From Neelides folsomi (lineage: Eukaryota; Arthropoda; Collembola; Neelipleona; Neelidae): a stretch of 64,000 nucleotides of DNA. A model generated the notes under the pieces. It saw only the letters and a list, made by a program, of their open reading frames with translations, did not search any database and was not told the DNA's origin. The stretch is taken from the NCBI GenBank assembly GCA_034687125.1, contig JAQGBZ010000088.1:62001-126000 (forward strand). Direction: 5' to 3'. This document shows, in pieces, positions 12,149-23,918 of the stretch. Positions within the stretch are counted from its first letter, which is position 1. Each line of letters opens with the position of its first letter. Made by a program: the position numbers and the translations under genes.

Positions 12149-14846
12149 TTAGGTGACAGTCGGATCGAGAATTTCCTCCGTTTCTTGAGGATCCACATCG
12201 GAGAGGCGAAGGAGCAATGCGACGTCGTTGGAATGGGTTCCGAATGAGAAGCAGTTCCCTCCGCCACCAAAGAGAATCAGCTCTTCGTCACGATGAAATG
12301 CACCGAACCCGAACGGGAGGAACAGATGGTGACCAGTGCTCTAAAGTGAACGAAAGATTTGGGTTCATTCCGCTCCCATCCACAATTCCACAATACTTCA
12401 ATTTCGAGGGTTCGGGAGAAGCCGCAGGAATGATAAGGACTTACGATTGAGAAGGAACGAGAAACGGAGGGATTCTTAGGATTGATGAGAGCTACAAAGT
12501 TGTCTAGATGATCCCCCGTCGACCCGTATCCTCCCACAAGTAGTAAAAAATCCGTTTGGAAGATGAACACCGAGTGCCCGGTCCGGGCCGTGAGGGAGTT
12601 GGAGGGCAAGAGAGACCATGCATTTGTACTCTTATAATCATAGGCCCAAAGTGCGTCTTCCACCAGTCGGCCTCCGCCGTCCATCCCCCCGACGAGGTAC
12701 ACCAACCCGGATGACTCGTCCACACACATAGAATGGGAGTGTCGGGCCGGAGGTCGAACCGAGAGCTCCTCCCATTCATTGTCTTTAATGTTGTAGATCC
12801 AGAGATCGCCCAACGTGTCCTAATTCCACAATCTCAATTCAGGTCTCATCTCAAGGAGCGGTCGTCTCACTCTCAGATTTTATTGATTATTGATCACGAA
12901 CCTTCCCATTCGTCCCACCGTAGAGGAAGAGGAAGGGAGTCTCGTTGTATGTGTAGGTAACGATCCCATGTCTCCATCTCAAACTTGGCTTCTTGGAAGT
13001 CGTCAGAATGATAAGCTCAGGTTGGCCGGTTTCGATCGACACGGAGACGAGATCATCTGTACAAGGATTCGCTGGAGACTTCCGCCCACCGAACAAGTAT
13101 AATTTGTCATTTGACGGAACGAAAGTCAGGCTCGCATGGACTCGTTCAAATAACCCATTATTCCCTATGACACTCGATTCAAAACTTTCTTCCTTCAATT
13201 CCCACTCTTGCAGGTCTGAGGAACGGACCGAGTTGGATCCCACGCCACCGACAGTGAAGATCCTTATGGAGTCCTTGGAGGTCGGGACGGCAGCGTGGGC
13301 GGAGAGTGACAGTCGTGCATTTGTTTGAAGGGTTCTTGTCGGGATGAGGTTTTTGTTCGCAGCGAGTCTCTGAGGGCGCTCAAAGTTTTCCTCAATGGTT
13401 GTGAGTAGGCGGGAGATGTTTGGGTCCTCTTTGATTCCCTTGAGCCCGAGCCGAAGAGTGTAGTGGAGACAAGTGGCCATGAGAGCTTCGTACTCGTCAA
13501 ACTGGTGGTTGGAGGCTGTAGGATAGAGAAGCTCCGTCCCGCGACTGAGGAATTCAAACGCGTCCCTGGCATTGATCACGAAGGAGTCATCGAAGCCCTA
13601 TGAATTTAAAATGAGGGTCTAGAATGAGATCCAACCATCGATTTCCCATTAACTGACAGATGAGTCGAGCTGCCACTCTTGTGTGACGGGATCTGGGTAT
13701 TCCCTGAGGCTGAGAAGAGGACACCCGTTCGCAGCAAAGTGTTCCATCATGAGCCGGCCATAGGGGTCCCCGGGGTAGCACTGTTCGTATGCGAACCACA
13801 CGCTTCGGCCCACGTTACGAGCAATCCAATACAAAACTCCGTCGCTCCTTGAAAAATGTTCAAAATAACAAAGAGTGAAACATGTTTGAACGGATTCCAA
13901 TGCGGATGAGGGCCATTCCTTTGAGTTGCGAACCATTCAAACTTAACCATCATGTACTCCAAGACTGCGGAGAATTACAACTCTCGAGTAAACTCAAGTT
14001 CTTTTTTAAATTGAATAATGGTATACAAACACAAATAGATGAAATAGTTCATCTTTAGCTTCTTGTTATATTGGGTCGTAAACATTCATTCGAGATTTAT
14101 TCATGGACCTTGAGAAAGCCCTTTGATATAATTTAAAATGATAAAAAAGTATTACTCTGAAGGTTTGAGATAGTTGACGACACATTCGGAGTAGAAGATC
14201 GTTGGGGCTCCAAAGTCAAAGTTGAGGTTGGAAAGAGCTTCGTGAAACTTGGGAATATCTCTGAGATCAGCTGGAACGAGGACGAGCTTTCCTTCAGCCA
14301 TGCTGCTCAAAACCGGCTCATTGGAGATAACTTTACCCTTTTCTTGAATCACCGTTTCGAAATCCACGTCGAAATAACGAGATAGCTTCTCATCGAATTC
14401 GGGAAGGAGTCGAAAGTACGTAGTATCCATTCCACACCCGAGCGATACAATCTGCAATGGTAATAATGGACTTATCCTTGCAAACAAAAAGAAAGGTTTT
14501 TAGGGGAAATTTTTATGGACGATGATGGGTTTCCCCTGCGGTTTCATGAATTATTTAAAACCTCCTTACATCCTAGTTCAGTACCTGAACGGGACACTCG
14601 AAGAGAGCAATGATTTTCCTCAAGAAGTAATCACAGACTTTGTGCCGCACGAAGTAGCCCTTGCAGATGAGCGACGTTCGCTTTGGCACCGAATTCTTGT
14701 TGAACATCGTGAAGAATGGATCTTCCCAATATCCATTTGAAATGCATGAGAGTTTTGAGTCGCTGCTCCAATCTCCGGTATTCCTCACTTGACTCTACAA
14801 AAAATTGAATAAATAAATTGAATAAATTCTTACAGATCACCACCAT
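12149..14846 (-). CDS. LCMT2: tRNA wybutosine-synthesizing protein 4 (LCMT2/TYW4): methyltransferase plus Kelch repeats
   Basis: In its family this enzyme carries out late steps of wybutosine synthesis on tRNA-Phe, using S-adenosylmethionine. Coding order: (first exon uncertain), 14585-14794, 14156-14451, 13658-13847, 12902-13597, 12445-12819, 12149-12340; at least 652 residues against about 686 in human. Visible features: the N-terminal DSKLSCISNGYWEDPF and KGYFVRHK segments; the SAM-binding SLGCGMDTTYFRL; YSECVVNYLKPSE; FAYEQ..PGDPYGRLMMEHF; and FDEYEALMATCLHY. Kelch blades follow (FLYGGTNGK, VYLVGGMDG) and the terminal GGGGNCFSFGTHSN. The start is unresolved. A short exon with ATG at 14846 and donor at 14833 could splice by a 46-bp intron to 14787. 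Alternatively an upstream exon splices to 14794, where the acceptor is better. Confidence 0.88.
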
Positions 14847-16309
14847 CGGAGATAAATAATTTTAAAATGGTTATTTTATTTATTTTTTATGTATTATTGT
14901 GTACATTTTCACTTTTATTATCAGCTGAGCGAGCAGATGATTCTCCAGAAACCTTCATTGTGAGTATTTGAGCGGAAATGGGAGATAAATCTCAGGAGAC
15001 ACGAAGCATTTCTCTTTTGTGAACAACTCTTCTGCGACAACTTTCTTAAAAGGCAAAAAAAGACAAAAGCCGCTAACCCCGCTTTGATAATGTCTCGACA
15101 ATAATATGTGAACCTATGGCGTAGGCGAAATCCGAAACGAAGGCGAAGATCAAGGACCAACTCGATTCGATTCTGCTCATCACGCGCCTTTCATTTCGGT
15201 TCTTCCACTATCCTTTATCCTCCTGGATAGACACTTTCTCATATATAACTCAAAATCCTTTTCCAGCGTTTACAGTAGATGCCTAAATCCACAATGACTT
15301 GTATGCTTTTACGATCAGTTAGATAATATAGATCTTATAATCATGATGATATACCCAACATTTTTTATAAATTACTTCAATGTTTAACTCAAATAACTTT
15401 AGGATCTGTCTATAAGTAATATATCTGAAATGCATAATTCGCAATAAAAGTTTGAATTGGATAAAAATTCGATTTGAATTGAACGAATCGAACTATTCTG
15501 TTATAAAGAGTGGATTAAGAATCTTGGCATCATTCTCCTTCGTGATTCTCTCAATGGAGTTTGGGAAGAAAATTCGTCTTTTGGATTTCCTTTTCGATTA
15601 TTATTTTCATCTCATCGTTTTCCAAGCTTTCTTCGTAATCTTATGAAGAAGTTTTTATTAAATTATCCACAAAACAATATAAATTGGATTTAAAAACTTT
15701 TCTCCTAAGCTGATGAAAAATTGGGTGGATTTTGTTCTTTACGATTGGATTAATTATTTGTCGACGAGTCTATAACTCAACATGAAAATTCAATCTGGAT
15801 CCAATGATGTAAATATTGAATGAGAGGAAAATCAGGACGGTGGTTATCAAGGCTGTCAATGTGCTTCTTCACTGGAACGAGAATGTCAATATGAAAGATT
15901 TATCAGTTCCTTCATTAGTTATTCGATCACGACTTTTTTGTTATTTCCTCGTGAATTTGAAAAATAACTTTTATCACAAATTGGAAACTCTTCAGTACTA
16001 TACATACCATGCATACTATACGTTTGCTTAATTATATAGGTTTAAAGTTTTTGTAAATCTAGCAATATGTAAAAGTAACTTATAAGCATCGACGCCTACG
16101 TGCTTTTGACACTCCAGAAAAATCGAATCATTCTCTCAACTTTATTGTTGTAATTCTCCTTCTGTAATTGGAAGCTCAACTACTCAACTAAAAATCTAGT
16201 CCATAATATTTTAACTTTTAACAATTTTCTCTTTATCTTTAAAAATAATTTCCTGTCATAAAGGTCTTTTATCGTTGTTGAACTTGTATCATTAGGTATT
16301 AAGCTAAAA
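14847..16309. other. AT-rich intergenic region between divergent TYW4 and IR93a-like genes
   Basis: About 1.46 kb without a supported gene. It should contain the 5' regions of both flanking genes, and possibly a short first exon of TYW4. I see no clear TATA or initiator pair that I would defend. Confidence 0.4.
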
Positions 16310-19300
16310 ATGTTAATTTCTAATCTTATAAGTTTGTTCGTAATTGCAAGTACATTAAAATTAATTAAAGCGCAAGAAGAAGCTTTTCAATTTAAAAGCA
16401 TAACTTTGGGTAAATTATTAATTAATTCTCAACTCACTTGCATATATATTTATAGCTATTGATTAAATGTTTATAATTATGATTTTATTAAGGTGTAATG
16501 TTATCGAGTGATGGGATTACCGTTCAAAATATCAGCAATGTTGAAAATAAAATGCAGAAGTTAATCAACTCTACAATTTTAAAAGCAAACTTGCAAGGTG
16601 TCAACGGTTCAACAGTAACAAAGGTTTCAAAAATAACTGTTGTGAACATCACTCCAAAGAGTGACAGCTTCAAAGGAATTGATGACATTGGAATCGTTTT
16701 CTCAGTGGCTAATTGTGAAAACACTCATTTGATTTATGATAGTATAACTGAACAGTTTGGCCCAATTGTTCAAATCGCCGTTACAAGTAATAGCAAAAGG
16801 AACATTACATAATTTGTTATTTTGTACATTATGTTATCTTAAATGGAAACCCCATTAATTATTATATTTTATCATGATCATATATTTGTAGATCCAGGAT
16901 GTCCAAGACTTCCAGCAGATACTTCAATAACAATTCCTCTTACTTGGTTTCAAAGCACTGATGATCTTCTTCAAATAATTATCGACATTCGGCAAATGAA
17001 GTAAAGAAATATATTATTACAATACAAACTTAAAAAATTGTCCCACATGTTTTAAAAGTAACTAATGCTTCTTTTTATTTGGGTTAATGTGCAGACTCTT
17101 GCCAAAATGGAAACATTCGATTGCTATTTACGACGAACGGGCTGGGATTGGCATACTGGACACAGTCATAAGAGGCTTTTCTCATTTTGAAGCTTTCTCC
17201 GACCTTGCACTTTCTATCTTTTCCATTGATACGCGCAGCAGGACCAAATCATTGTAAGGAACTTTGTCCATTTAAAGTACTCTTTTAATCATCTTTTACA
17301 ATTCTAGCGATCAACAATTGGAATCGATACTAAACAAATACAAACAAGATGACGTGAATTTTGTTGTCATAACTTCTTCACAAGTTGTGGATGCTTTTTT
17401 GGCAATTGTATGAACATTTCAAGATTTATTCCATAAGACTTTAAACCATGTTTTTCATTAAGGCTAAGCGCATGGATCGTCTCAAATGGAATTCCAAATG
17501 GCTATTTATCTCAAATGATGCAAAAAAGAATCAGGGCCAATGGAATTATATTCAAAATAGGATCATTGGGGATGGGGTTAATGTAGCTTTCATCTCAAAC
17601 CATTCAACGTCTGGAGATAGAAAAGTTAATTATATGGCATTTTCTTATTAAATTCTAATACCAATCCTCATTCTTTTTTTAATTTTGATAGAATCACCTT
17701 TTTTGTCATGTTGAATCGATATTAACGCTCTTGGGACAAACAATAGAAACTTTAGCAGATCAAGAATTCACTACTTTCAATCAAGTTTCAGATGAGGAAT
17801 GGGAAATTATAAGACCTACAAGAAACGATAGAGTTTCACAAATTTTACAGAATATGACGGTTGCTCATTAAATTTTAATTCATTTATAGTAAAATTAATT
17901 GGAATGGAATATTATAGATTTGTTATTGTGAAATATTTAAATATATATCCTACATATAGGACGCTTTAAATGAGCAAGTGCTTAAAAAATGTGACAAAAA
18001 TACTACTAATTGGATGCTCAATTCAGGAGAAAATGGGAAAACTGGAAAAAAGATTTTGGATGTTGGAGTTTGGAACACTGTAGTATGAAATATAATCAAA
18101 TTATTAACTTTATCAAGTTTTAGAGTACAAGAATCAAAGTTAATTTATTTACACCTTAATTATAAATACAGTATTAGTAAAAGAATAAAGGAGCTTTAAT
18201 TTCTGTAATATTATTATTCAGACAGGACTTCGACTTTTAGATGACATTTTCCCCCATGTAACAGGAGGATTTCGTGGGAGAACCATTAATATCGCTTCAT
18301 TTCATGTAAACTTTATAACTTAATATAATAATTTTAAGATAAGAGCTTTCACGGTTGTCTCCAAAAATAATTTTACCTGTCAAAATAAATCTTACTCTTC
18401 CCATGCAAGGAAAAATTGTTATTCCAACTTGTTCGTAAACTCCATGAGTAGAAAACGTGAATTTGTCTTCATACTACATAAATAACTTACTCCCAAAACC
18501 TACCTAGCCGTGCACTTCGGGACTTTAGCGTCATGTCAAGATTTGAATGTCTCATATTGCCTCAAGCAATATGAACGTACTCTCTGTTCCAAATAGCTAT
18601 GCCGATTCGTTGAGTCATCACTCCTCCTTCTATGTCGGTCTTATAACAAATGCATTATACTTTTAATAATTTGAATATTTTAAGTTCCACTATATTGTCA
18701 TATTTATTTTAAATAGTATCAATAAGCCCCACACAATATTACTACAGTGCATTGATTAATAGACATGCCAAGATGAAGTGTGATGACTCATAAAAATCGG
18801 CATAGCTATTTGGAACAGAGAGTATGTTAGGTATTTACATGAAATCGAAATTATCTTTTACTCCGTTCAGAAAAAAATTATAGAAATGTTCAAAACGGTA
18901 TAAAGGGCAATATGAGAAATTCAAACATTGATATGACGCTAAAGTCCCGAAGTGCACGGCTAGGTAGGTTTTGGGAGTATGTAGATGATGTATGTGTTTA
19001 TATATACCAATATTACATAAATATTTGATCGTTTCAGTATCCACCTTGGCAAATCTACGACAATGGGAGTTATAAAGGGCTTGTATTTCAAATCCTCAAC
19101 CACATGGCCGACACGCTCAATTTCACCTATCGAGTGAGCGAGCCCCGAGACGGAGGGGATTTCGGGGAACTTAAGAACGGCATGTGGGATGGGATGGTTC
19201 GAATGATTGTCGACGGCGAGGTTCAAGTTCAAATTAAACAAAAGTTGTGAATTCTCTCCTCTGCATTCACTCCATGCTTTGCACTCCCAATTGTCCTTTT

Positions 19301-21021
19301 ACGTCTTCAAAGTTTTTAAGCTCTATGTTTCTCATTTAATTGTTAGTTTTGTTAGGTTGTACTTGGAGCAGGAGCTGTGCGCTACACGAGAGAAAGAGCC
19401 ACCGCTGTTAATTTCACGACCCCATTTGAACGTGAGCCCTACACGTTTCTTGTCAATCTTCCCTTTGAGCTTTCGCGAATTGCATTGTTCGCAGAACCCT
19501 TTCGCTACGAGGTAAACTTTTTGGTCAACCATAAACCAAAAGATAAAAAAATACCAAACTTTTCTAAACATTTCATTCGGAAAATACTTTTTATTTAACT
19601 TTTTACTTTATTAAAAAGTGAACTTGTTCCAAATAGGTTTGGATCAGTATTTTCATCGCTCTCATGTTCATCGGCCCATTGCTCTTTTTAATTCATCGGA
19701 ACAGTTATTATTACACGTACCATGGATTGGCTGATGAAAAAGGCTTATTTAGAATGAGACATTGTATGTGGTACGTATATGGAGCACTTCTTCAACAAGG
19801 TTCTTCATTGTTCTGATAAGGACTCCCATATTTTGCTTTAAATAATGAACAAGCTTCACATTGGGTTTATTTATTTACCAACCTCGACCCTCTTATTTCT
19901 CAATTATTAATGATGGACTTAGGAGGAGTTCACCAGCCGAAAGCAATTAGCGGTCGGATGCTCGTAGGCTTTTGGTGGATTTTTGTTCTCATAGTTGTGA
20001 CGACGTATAGTGGGAATCTTGTAGCGTTTCTCACATTTCCGAAAGTGGAAAGTTCTGTCAACTCTTTCGATGACCTATTGAACTACAGGGGCGTAAGTAG
20101 CTGGGGCTATAAAAACGGAAGCATCATTCAAAACCACCTCATGGTACTGTACGATATTTTTCATAAAGAATTTTTACGGTTCATTTGTTACTTTTCCCAT
20201 ATTTTTTGGCCGTGTAGAATGTGAACGACACTAAAAGTCAATATTTGGTAGAGAAAGCGTTGATTCATGAGGAATTCGACCAAACCATATTGGATTTAGT
20301 TAAATATAAAAGCCACGCTTACATCGATTGGAAAATAAGTCTTTTGACAATCATCAGAGACTCTCTAAAGATGACAGGGAAGTGTGAATTTACTCTTGGT
20401 AATTCCATATCACTCATTTCTTAGCTCCCATGAATAGCAAAAGATTGGGAGCAGACGAGGATTAACTTTTTTTTTCAAGGCAAAGAAAATATTTTTGAAG
20501 AGAAGTTATCCTTCATCGTTCCACTTCACAGCCCATATCTTGAGCTGTTCAATAATGAGTATTAAATTTAATTATTAAATAACACTGATTTAATAAAATT
20601 CTTTAAAATTATGTAGTTCGTAATATGTGTAGAATCAAAGTGATGCTTGAGAATGGGCTGATTAAAAATTGGAGAGATACTTTCTGGCCTCCCAAAAATA
20701 AATGCAACACGCTTAAAATTGGTAAAATCACATGCTCAATAAAATAAAGTTTTATATTGGATAATAAAATAGTATCGTTCCAAATGATTTGCAACAGGCG
20801 ATCAAGCGTCATCGAGGACCGTTGGGATTGGAGACATTCAAGGTTCTTTCTATCTTCTTGCGTTGGGATTTTTTGTTTCCCTTCTCATTCTCATCACAGA
20901 ACATTTTCTCCATAAAAGAAGGAAGGAAAAAATGATGAATACAATTAAAATCATCGTCACTGGAACTACTGGAAAGACGAATAACTTTTGGCAACAAAGG
21001 AATCTCCAGTTTCTTCATTAG
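16310..21021 (+). CDS. Ir93a: Ionotropic chemosensory receptor, IR93a-like, complete 17-exon gene
   Basis: Variant ionotropic glutamate receptor; IR93a acts with other IRs in cool, humidity or chemical sensing in arthropods. Exons: 16310-16409, 16493-16786, 16892-17000, 17095-17253, 17308-17407, 17463-17624, 17692-17859, 17960-18079, 18222-18305, 19038-19220, 19356-19511, 19637-19799, 19923-20143, 20218-20398, 20480-20558, 20633-20721, 20798-21021; 863 residues. Order: signal peptide; amino-terminal LIVBP-like domain (about 30-400); S1 ligand lobe from YPPWQIY through [18 protein letters not shown]1; pore [12 protein letters not shown]2 with [16 protein letters not shown]2; M3; short tail. 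An intact amino-terminal domain limits the choice to IR8a, IR25a, IR93a or IR21a-like. The LVAFLTFP motif rather than NLAAFLT argues against IR8a and IR25a, so IR93a is assigned by elimination. Confidence 0.85.
18490..18977. mobile_element. MITE-like element with long inverted repeats and TA flanks
   Basis: It sits inside the intron 18306-19037 of the IR gene. The left end (from 18490, CTCCCAAAACCTACCTAGCC) matches the reverse complement of the right end (to 18977) for about 65 bp with few mismatches. A second inner inverted pair lies at about 18578-18625 and 18779-18825 (core TCTCTGTTCCAAATAGCTAT). Both ends are flanked by TA (18488-18489, 18978-18979), as expected for Tc1/mariner-type target duplication. 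The 488-bp element has no transposase frame, so it is non-autonomous. Confidence 0.75.
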
Positions 21022-21455
21022 AATTACAATCTTCTTTTTTAAGTCGTTGCGGTATAATGCAACACTTGAGGAAAGTCATTATCTTTTATGATTACCTGTA
21101 GCTTTGAAGCAAGCACTAGAAATTCTCACGTATAGAACGTGATGTTATTGCAGTTGGTACGTATCGCATCTTTAACACCTTAAATTAAAATCAACAAGCT
21201 GGCAAATTCAAATTGTACTGAATTTCCAAGAAATGTTGTAAGTTGTAATACTATATTAGATATGTTACTTAATGTTAGGAGAAGGGTTAATATTATACTG
21301 ATATTGATATACATATGGTCAATGTCAAAGCTATTAAAAGTTTATTGATGTTGACATAAAATTTACATTTATTTAAAATTTCGTGTGGCGAGACATTATA
21401 AAGTTTACATTGGCATATTTCAAAGTAAAATAATTTATTTAGAGAGGGACAAAAG

Positions 21456-21740
21456 TTAGCAAACACGAGGAAGAAATTCAGAAAAGAGAGCTGTAGGTCG
21501 GGAGAACATAAATTGATTAGGATGAGACCATCCCATGTATCTTCCGTCGAATTTCTTCCCAAGATATGGTGGGCATTCGCAAGGTTGACATTTTTTGCAG
21601 GTTGGCCCTCCGTTTGTTCCACAGGAAACGTCACCGCAGCAGTCAATGCGTTGGTCGCTATTGAAATTCCGCCAATGTCTGCACGAGTAATTTCCCTCTA
21701 TAACGTTAAATAAAATAATAAACGTAAGTGCATCTATCAT
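21456..21740 (-). CDS. Small secreted cysteine-rich protein, unknown family
   Basis: A single open frame of 94 residues. It starts with a credible signal peptide (MIDALTFIILFNVIEG) and carries nine cysteines, with the pattern CRHW, DCCGDVSCG, TCKKCQPCEC and a C-terminal Cys. I do not recognise the family. A strong acceptor (TTATAG) lies just before the GGAAATTACTCG segment, so this frame may instead be the last exon of the neighbouring cysteine-rich gene at 21812-22341. Its CRHWRNF segment resembles CWRDF in that gene, which suggests paralogous units. The phases do not permit a simple splice. A secreted peptide, inhibitor or cuticular role is possible but is a guess. Confidence 0.45.
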   Translation of the reverse strand: MIDALTFIILFNVIEGNYSCRHWRNFNSDQRIDCCGDVSCGTNGGPTCKKCQPCECPPYLGKKFDGRYMGWSHPNQFMFSRPTALFSEFLPRVC

Positions 21741-21811
21741 CTTAACATCAAAATCGAAATGGTGATTTATCTTCTCGGGTTTCAGAGGTTAAACATGGTT
21801 TAAGTAAAGAC

Positions 21812-22341
21812 TTACCATGGATTTCCCTTGGGATATTCCCATTCACACTTCATTTGTGGTCCCATTAAAGCTCTGACCTATATTTTGAATGAAATGCGTC
21901 CATATGAGATACAGAATTGTCGTTTATTTTATAAATAATATATCATTTCTATTAAAGAAATGCTGCAAGGGTTACTTTGTTGCAATCATAATGATAGTCA
22001 CAAGGGGCTGGAACGGCATAACAGCCAAGATTCTGAGGTTGGACAACTTCTGTCACAAAGTCTCTCCAACAATCTTTGACAATCGGATCTCTGAACCATG
22101 GTTGATCTAATTTTCCAATAAATAAGAAGAAATAAAACAACTGATAAAGATTTTAGCCAAAAGATTTATTTGATCATATCTCGGATATTTCACGTACCTT
22201 GATAAGGTTTGACGCAAAGCCTCTCACAATCTTTGTTCCATTTACAAGTCGTGAATCTTTGACAGCATCCTCTGTGTGGACAGGTAGGGGATGCATGCTT
22301 CTCCCTTGCTGTTGCAGCTCTTCCCACATTTACCTCTCGGA
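21812..22341 (-). CDS. Cysteine-rich protein, unknown family, 5' end not resolved
   Basis: Candidate exons on the minus strand: one ending at 22198 with its start between about 22300 and 22341; 22106-21976; and 21877-21812. They encode TCPHRGCCQRFTTCKW, CERLCVKPYQ, then DQPWFRDPIVKDCWRDF, a C/C pair (NLGCYAVPAPC) and MKCEWEYPKGNPW followed by TAA. Junctions are in phase with GTACGT, GTAACC, TTAG and ATAG sites. I found no convincing signal-peptide exon upstream. The stop TAA is embedded in a perfect GTAAGT donor (minus-strand start 21815), which suggests the exon once spliced onward or still does in another frame. No known function. Confidence 0.4.
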
Positions 22342-23918
22342 CTAAGCCCAGTCGTAAAGGATTTTTTCAACCCGTAATCATAGAGCCCTTTGTTGTCAGT
22401 AACTCTCAACGAAAAATTTGGTTCTTTTTGGCTCTTGCAAACCGAGCAGAAAGACATCGTGGACCGAATAGAGTAAAATTTGAATAATTAAATGAAATGA
22501 ATTTAACGCACAGAGAAATAAGATTCAAAGTGGTAAAAAATGTAAAAAATGTGTTATCCCTATAGTTAGATGCCAATGAAGCCATTCGGGGATTGTTTTT
22601 ACCCAACACGCCACAAACACTTCTTCAGCTCATAGAGCTAACAAAAACAATCGCGCTGAAAGGAAGTTGGGGTAAATCTCTTTATAAAAAATCATTGTTT
22701 CTCATTAAAAACCATCAACAGGAGAAGAAAGAAGTTCTAATGGTTGGGAATGAGGGTCGTTTGTAATTTTAAAGGATTTAAACGATATTCTTTGGATCTA
22801 TTTAGTCCCTGTCGTTAAGTCTTAGCTTCACTAAATAAAGCACTTAGGTTCGTCGTTACTCGCTCCAACGCATTTCCAACCATTGGAGCATAAGGCGAGG
22901 GAAAGGGTGAAATTTAAGGAGCGTAAATGCAATTCCATCGTACTTAAGCTCTCCCGAGGCTGAAAGTTCAAATTGATGGAGTTAAGAATCGAATAAGAGA
23001 TCTGCTATCAGCTTTCCATTATTGAGCATTCTTCCTCCCATTTTTCTACCGGATGACTGAATGGGAAGGCGTGGTGAAAAGGTGAAGGGTGAAAATGGAA
23101 ATGGCCTCCATCATCCCACATTATAAGTTGATATAAAAAGGATCCCATACACATACGCATTTTATTGTGTATACCCCGTCAGTGGTACAACTGGACTGGG
23201 AGATGAGGGAATGGGGAAAGTTAGGTAAAGGCAAGAGTAATTCCAAGACGAATTCGGGATATTTTTACGACGGAGGTTCCGTAGGGCAATAACAGTGAGC
23301 GTAACAGTAAAGAATGGGGAAAACCACCTCGAACTCCTTTGCTCCTATGCATTCCTCCCATTACTTTTTATTTTCCTCTTCTGTGACAATAGCCGCTCAT
23401 CTTCCCGTCCTGAATGCGAGCCCTAATATAAATATGGCCCTATCTCTCCCACTCCCTCATTACATTCCTCTCGGTGGACGTCAATGAAGAGATGGAAGAG
23501 ATCGACGGGGGAAGAAAGTCTTTCAACTCCTACTCAAATTAATTTATTCACATATTAGATAACAAAATGGGGAAAAGAAACTCTTTGTAATAGTAATAAG
23601 TAATAGCATAAAGAGAGAAAATTATTAACCCACGCGTTCCGGATCATAACAATGAAATTTACATACATACTTTCCATCTTTTATAAATAGAGATGAAGGC
23701 TGAGAAGAGAATTATACTTCGTCGGAGACATGGCCTGAAAAAATTCTTGCACTCTTTCCAATCTTCAAATAATTTTTTTACTCTAAACACTACTGACTTA
23801 AATATAAATAATATTATATTACAGGGTACCCAATTGAACAATAATTATTTTTTTTACAAATTATACATTCATCAGAGGAGTGCTATATCGATAAGGTACA
23901 ATAAGATGAACTCTTATT
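22342..23918. other. Intergenic region between the cysteine-rich locus and HRD1
   Basis: About 1.6 kb with no supported gene. It should hold the HRD1 3' UTR and the 5' end of the cysteine-rich gene. Short frames at 22242-22457 and 22406-22609 on the minus strand lack support. Confidence 0.35.

Noticed and set aside
16498-16812. IR exon 2 read through to a stop at 16812
   Set aside because: A GTAATA donor at 16787 joins in phase to 16892 and continues the ligand-binding domain, so the stop lies in the intron.
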